The notes below the pieces were generated by a model, which ran no database searches, was not told the origin of the DNA, and saw only the letters and a program-made list of their open reading frames with translations. Position numbers and translations under genes: made by a program. Below, one piece after another: positions 6,363 through 7,344 of a stretch of DNA of 7,344 nt; position 1 is the first letter of the stretch; every line of letters starts with the position of its first letter. This DNA comes from Promethearchaeota archaeon (GTDB lineage: Archaea > Asgardarchaeota > Lokiarchaeia > Sigynarchaeales > SOKP01), in contig JAEOTW010000102.1 in NCBI GenBank assembly GCA_016839655.1, positions 1 to 7,344 on the forward strand, given 5' to 3'.

Positions 6363-7344
6363 ATGAAAGAAGTAGCAGTTATAGGAGCTGGCATGACCCT
6401 TTTCCGTAGACATTTAAAGGAAACTGGTAAAGAACTATCCTTTTTAGCTACGAAAATGGCAATGGAAGATGCTGGCATAGAAAAAGATGATATTGATATG
6501 GTTGTTATGGGCAGTGCTCCTGATGCCTTTGATGGTATTCATATGAAAGGAGAGAATCTCCTAGATGGCGCTGCTGGTGTTGGTAAACCATATGTTAGAG
6601 TATTTAACGGTGGTGGTACTTGTGTATTTTCTCCCATAGCGGGATGGTGGCATGTAGCCTCGGGTGTTGCAGATATATGCTTAGTAGTGGCTGAAGAGAA
6701 AATGGGTAATTGTTATCCTCATCCACAAACAGCTTTCAGGCACATTTGGGACCCAATATTAGATAGACCTCTTACTCCTAACCTAGTGTGGCTATTCGCG
6801 ATGGAAATGAACCGTTACATGACAGTTCATGGTATCAAGAAAGAAGATATTGCCCGAGTTTCAGTCAAAAATAAAAGAAACGCTGTGGGTCATCCTTGTG
6901 CCCAATTAGCAGATCCAAACATCACAGTTGAAGATGTGATGAATTCTGAAATAATGGCATGGCCTGTTAATAGATTAGATATCAGTCCACCTAGTGATGG
7001 TGCTGCGGCTTTAATATTTTGTAATAAAGACATAGTACATAAGTTTACAGATGATCCTATTTACGTTGCAGGAACTGGTTGGAACATCGATAGTACAATG
7101 TGGACAAATAGAGATCTATATTTCCCACGCTATGTTGCTCAAGCCGCTAAAATGTGTTATAAAATGGCTAAGATTGAAAATCCTAGAAAAGAAATCGATT
7201 TTGCTGAACCATATGACCCATTCTCTTATAAAGAATTACATCATATGGAAGGATTACTATTGTGTAAAAAAGGTGAAGCTCCTATCCTCACAAGAGAAGG
7301 AGTGACACAACGAGATGGTGATCTTCCAATTTGTCCTTCTGGAG
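6363..7344 (+). CDS. Thiolase-fold protein B, nucleophile cysteine missing (partial at right edge)
   Basis: The frame is open for 327 codons from the ATG at 6363 to the window edge, so roughly the last 60-80 residues are missing. It is a paralogue of the upstream protein. Both share VKNK(K/R)NA, PV.RLDISP..DGA, AAKM.YKMAKI and FSYKEL. Ungapped alignment through the nucleophile helix puts G84 (FNGGGTC) where the thiolase cysteine belongs, with C87 three residues later. The HDCF-like motif reads YDPF (Y284, D285). These features recall lipid-transfer/Ltp2-like thiolase-fold proteins, in which tyrosine is used and the thiolase cysteine is absent. The loop of about 30 residues found in protein A is missing here. 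The GHP-equivalent residue would lie about 7 codons beyond the window. The likely role is the partner subunit of protein A in a heteromeric CoA-ester C-C bond enzyme. A DUF35 zinc-ribbon/OB-fold gene often follows such genes and should be looked for next. Confidence 0.8.
   Translation, partial: MKEVAVIGAGMTLFRRHLKETGKELSFLATKMAMEDAGIEKDDIDMVVMGSAPDAFDGIHMKGENLLDGAAGVGKPYVRVFNGGGTCVFSPIAGWWHVASGVADICLVVAEEKMGNCYPHPQTAFRHIWDPILDRPLTPNLVWLFAMEMNRYMTVHGIKKEDIARVSVKNKRNAVGHPCAQLADPNITVEDVMNSEIMAWPVNRLDISPPSDGAAALIFCNKDIVHKFTDDPIYVAGTGWNIDSTMWTNRDLYFPRYVAQAAKMCYKMAKIENPRKEIDFAEPYDPFSYKELHHMEGLLLCKKGEAPILTREGVTQRDGDLPICPSG

Noticed and set aside
6171..6478. Two minus-strand open frames across the A/B junction
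   Set aside because: They run antisense to the conserved C-terminus of A, the strong ribosome site and the start of B.
7051..7305. Alternative plus-strand frame, considered as a frameshift in gene B
   Set aside because: The main frame from 6363 stays open to 7344 and keeps thiolase motifs (YDPF, FSYKEL) in this stretch, so there is no frameshift.

Overview
The window is AT-rich throughout, with extremely AT-rich spacers. It carries five complete protein-coding genes, a sixth running off the right edge and, tentatively, the first codons of a seventh at the left edge. No tRNA, rRNA, CRISPR array or insertion sequence was seen. Most first genes of transcription units have short leaders and no Shine-Dalgarno site, while the one clear operon-internal gene has a textbook AAGGAGGT. 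A TATA-like box lies where an archaeal promoter would place it ahead of the response regulator. With the SCP2/archaeal-type thiolase-fold genes, this suggests an archaeon. An AT-rich Asgard (Loki/Heimdall-like) lineage is my best guess, but that is inference from style and gene mix, because no taxonomic marker is present.

Left part (1-2415): a flavin-dependent glycerol-3-phosphate dehydrogenase of bacterial GlpD type lies on the minus strand. A stand-alone CheY-type receiver protein is divergent from it on the plus strand. The 195-base spacer between them holds a hairpin and a TATA-like box. Three copies of an 11-base direct repeat lie downstream of the dehydrogenase, just before a possible next gene on the same strand.

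Middle (2433-4892, minus strand): a YprB-like DEDD/RNase H-fold exonuclease ends only 17 bases from the end of the CheY gene (convergent). It is preceded by an acyl-CoA dehydrogenase whose motifs match the LCAD/isovaleryl-CoA dehydrogenase class.

Right part (5100-7344, plus strand): two tandem, clearly paralogous thiolase-fold genes are separated by 15 bases and divergent from the acyl-CoA dehydrogenase across a 207-base spacer. The dehydrogenase and the thiolase pair together look like a fatty-acid or side-chain beta-oxidation-like module. Neither thiolase-fold protein has a complete classical active site. The first keeps the nucleophilic cysteine, within a CCxxC cluster, but lacks the usual histidines. 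The second has glycine where the nucleophile should be and a Tyr-Asp-Pro-Phe motif. I consider this pair, probably a heteromeric enzyme working with a DUF35/OB-fold partner beyond the window, the most interesting part of the region.
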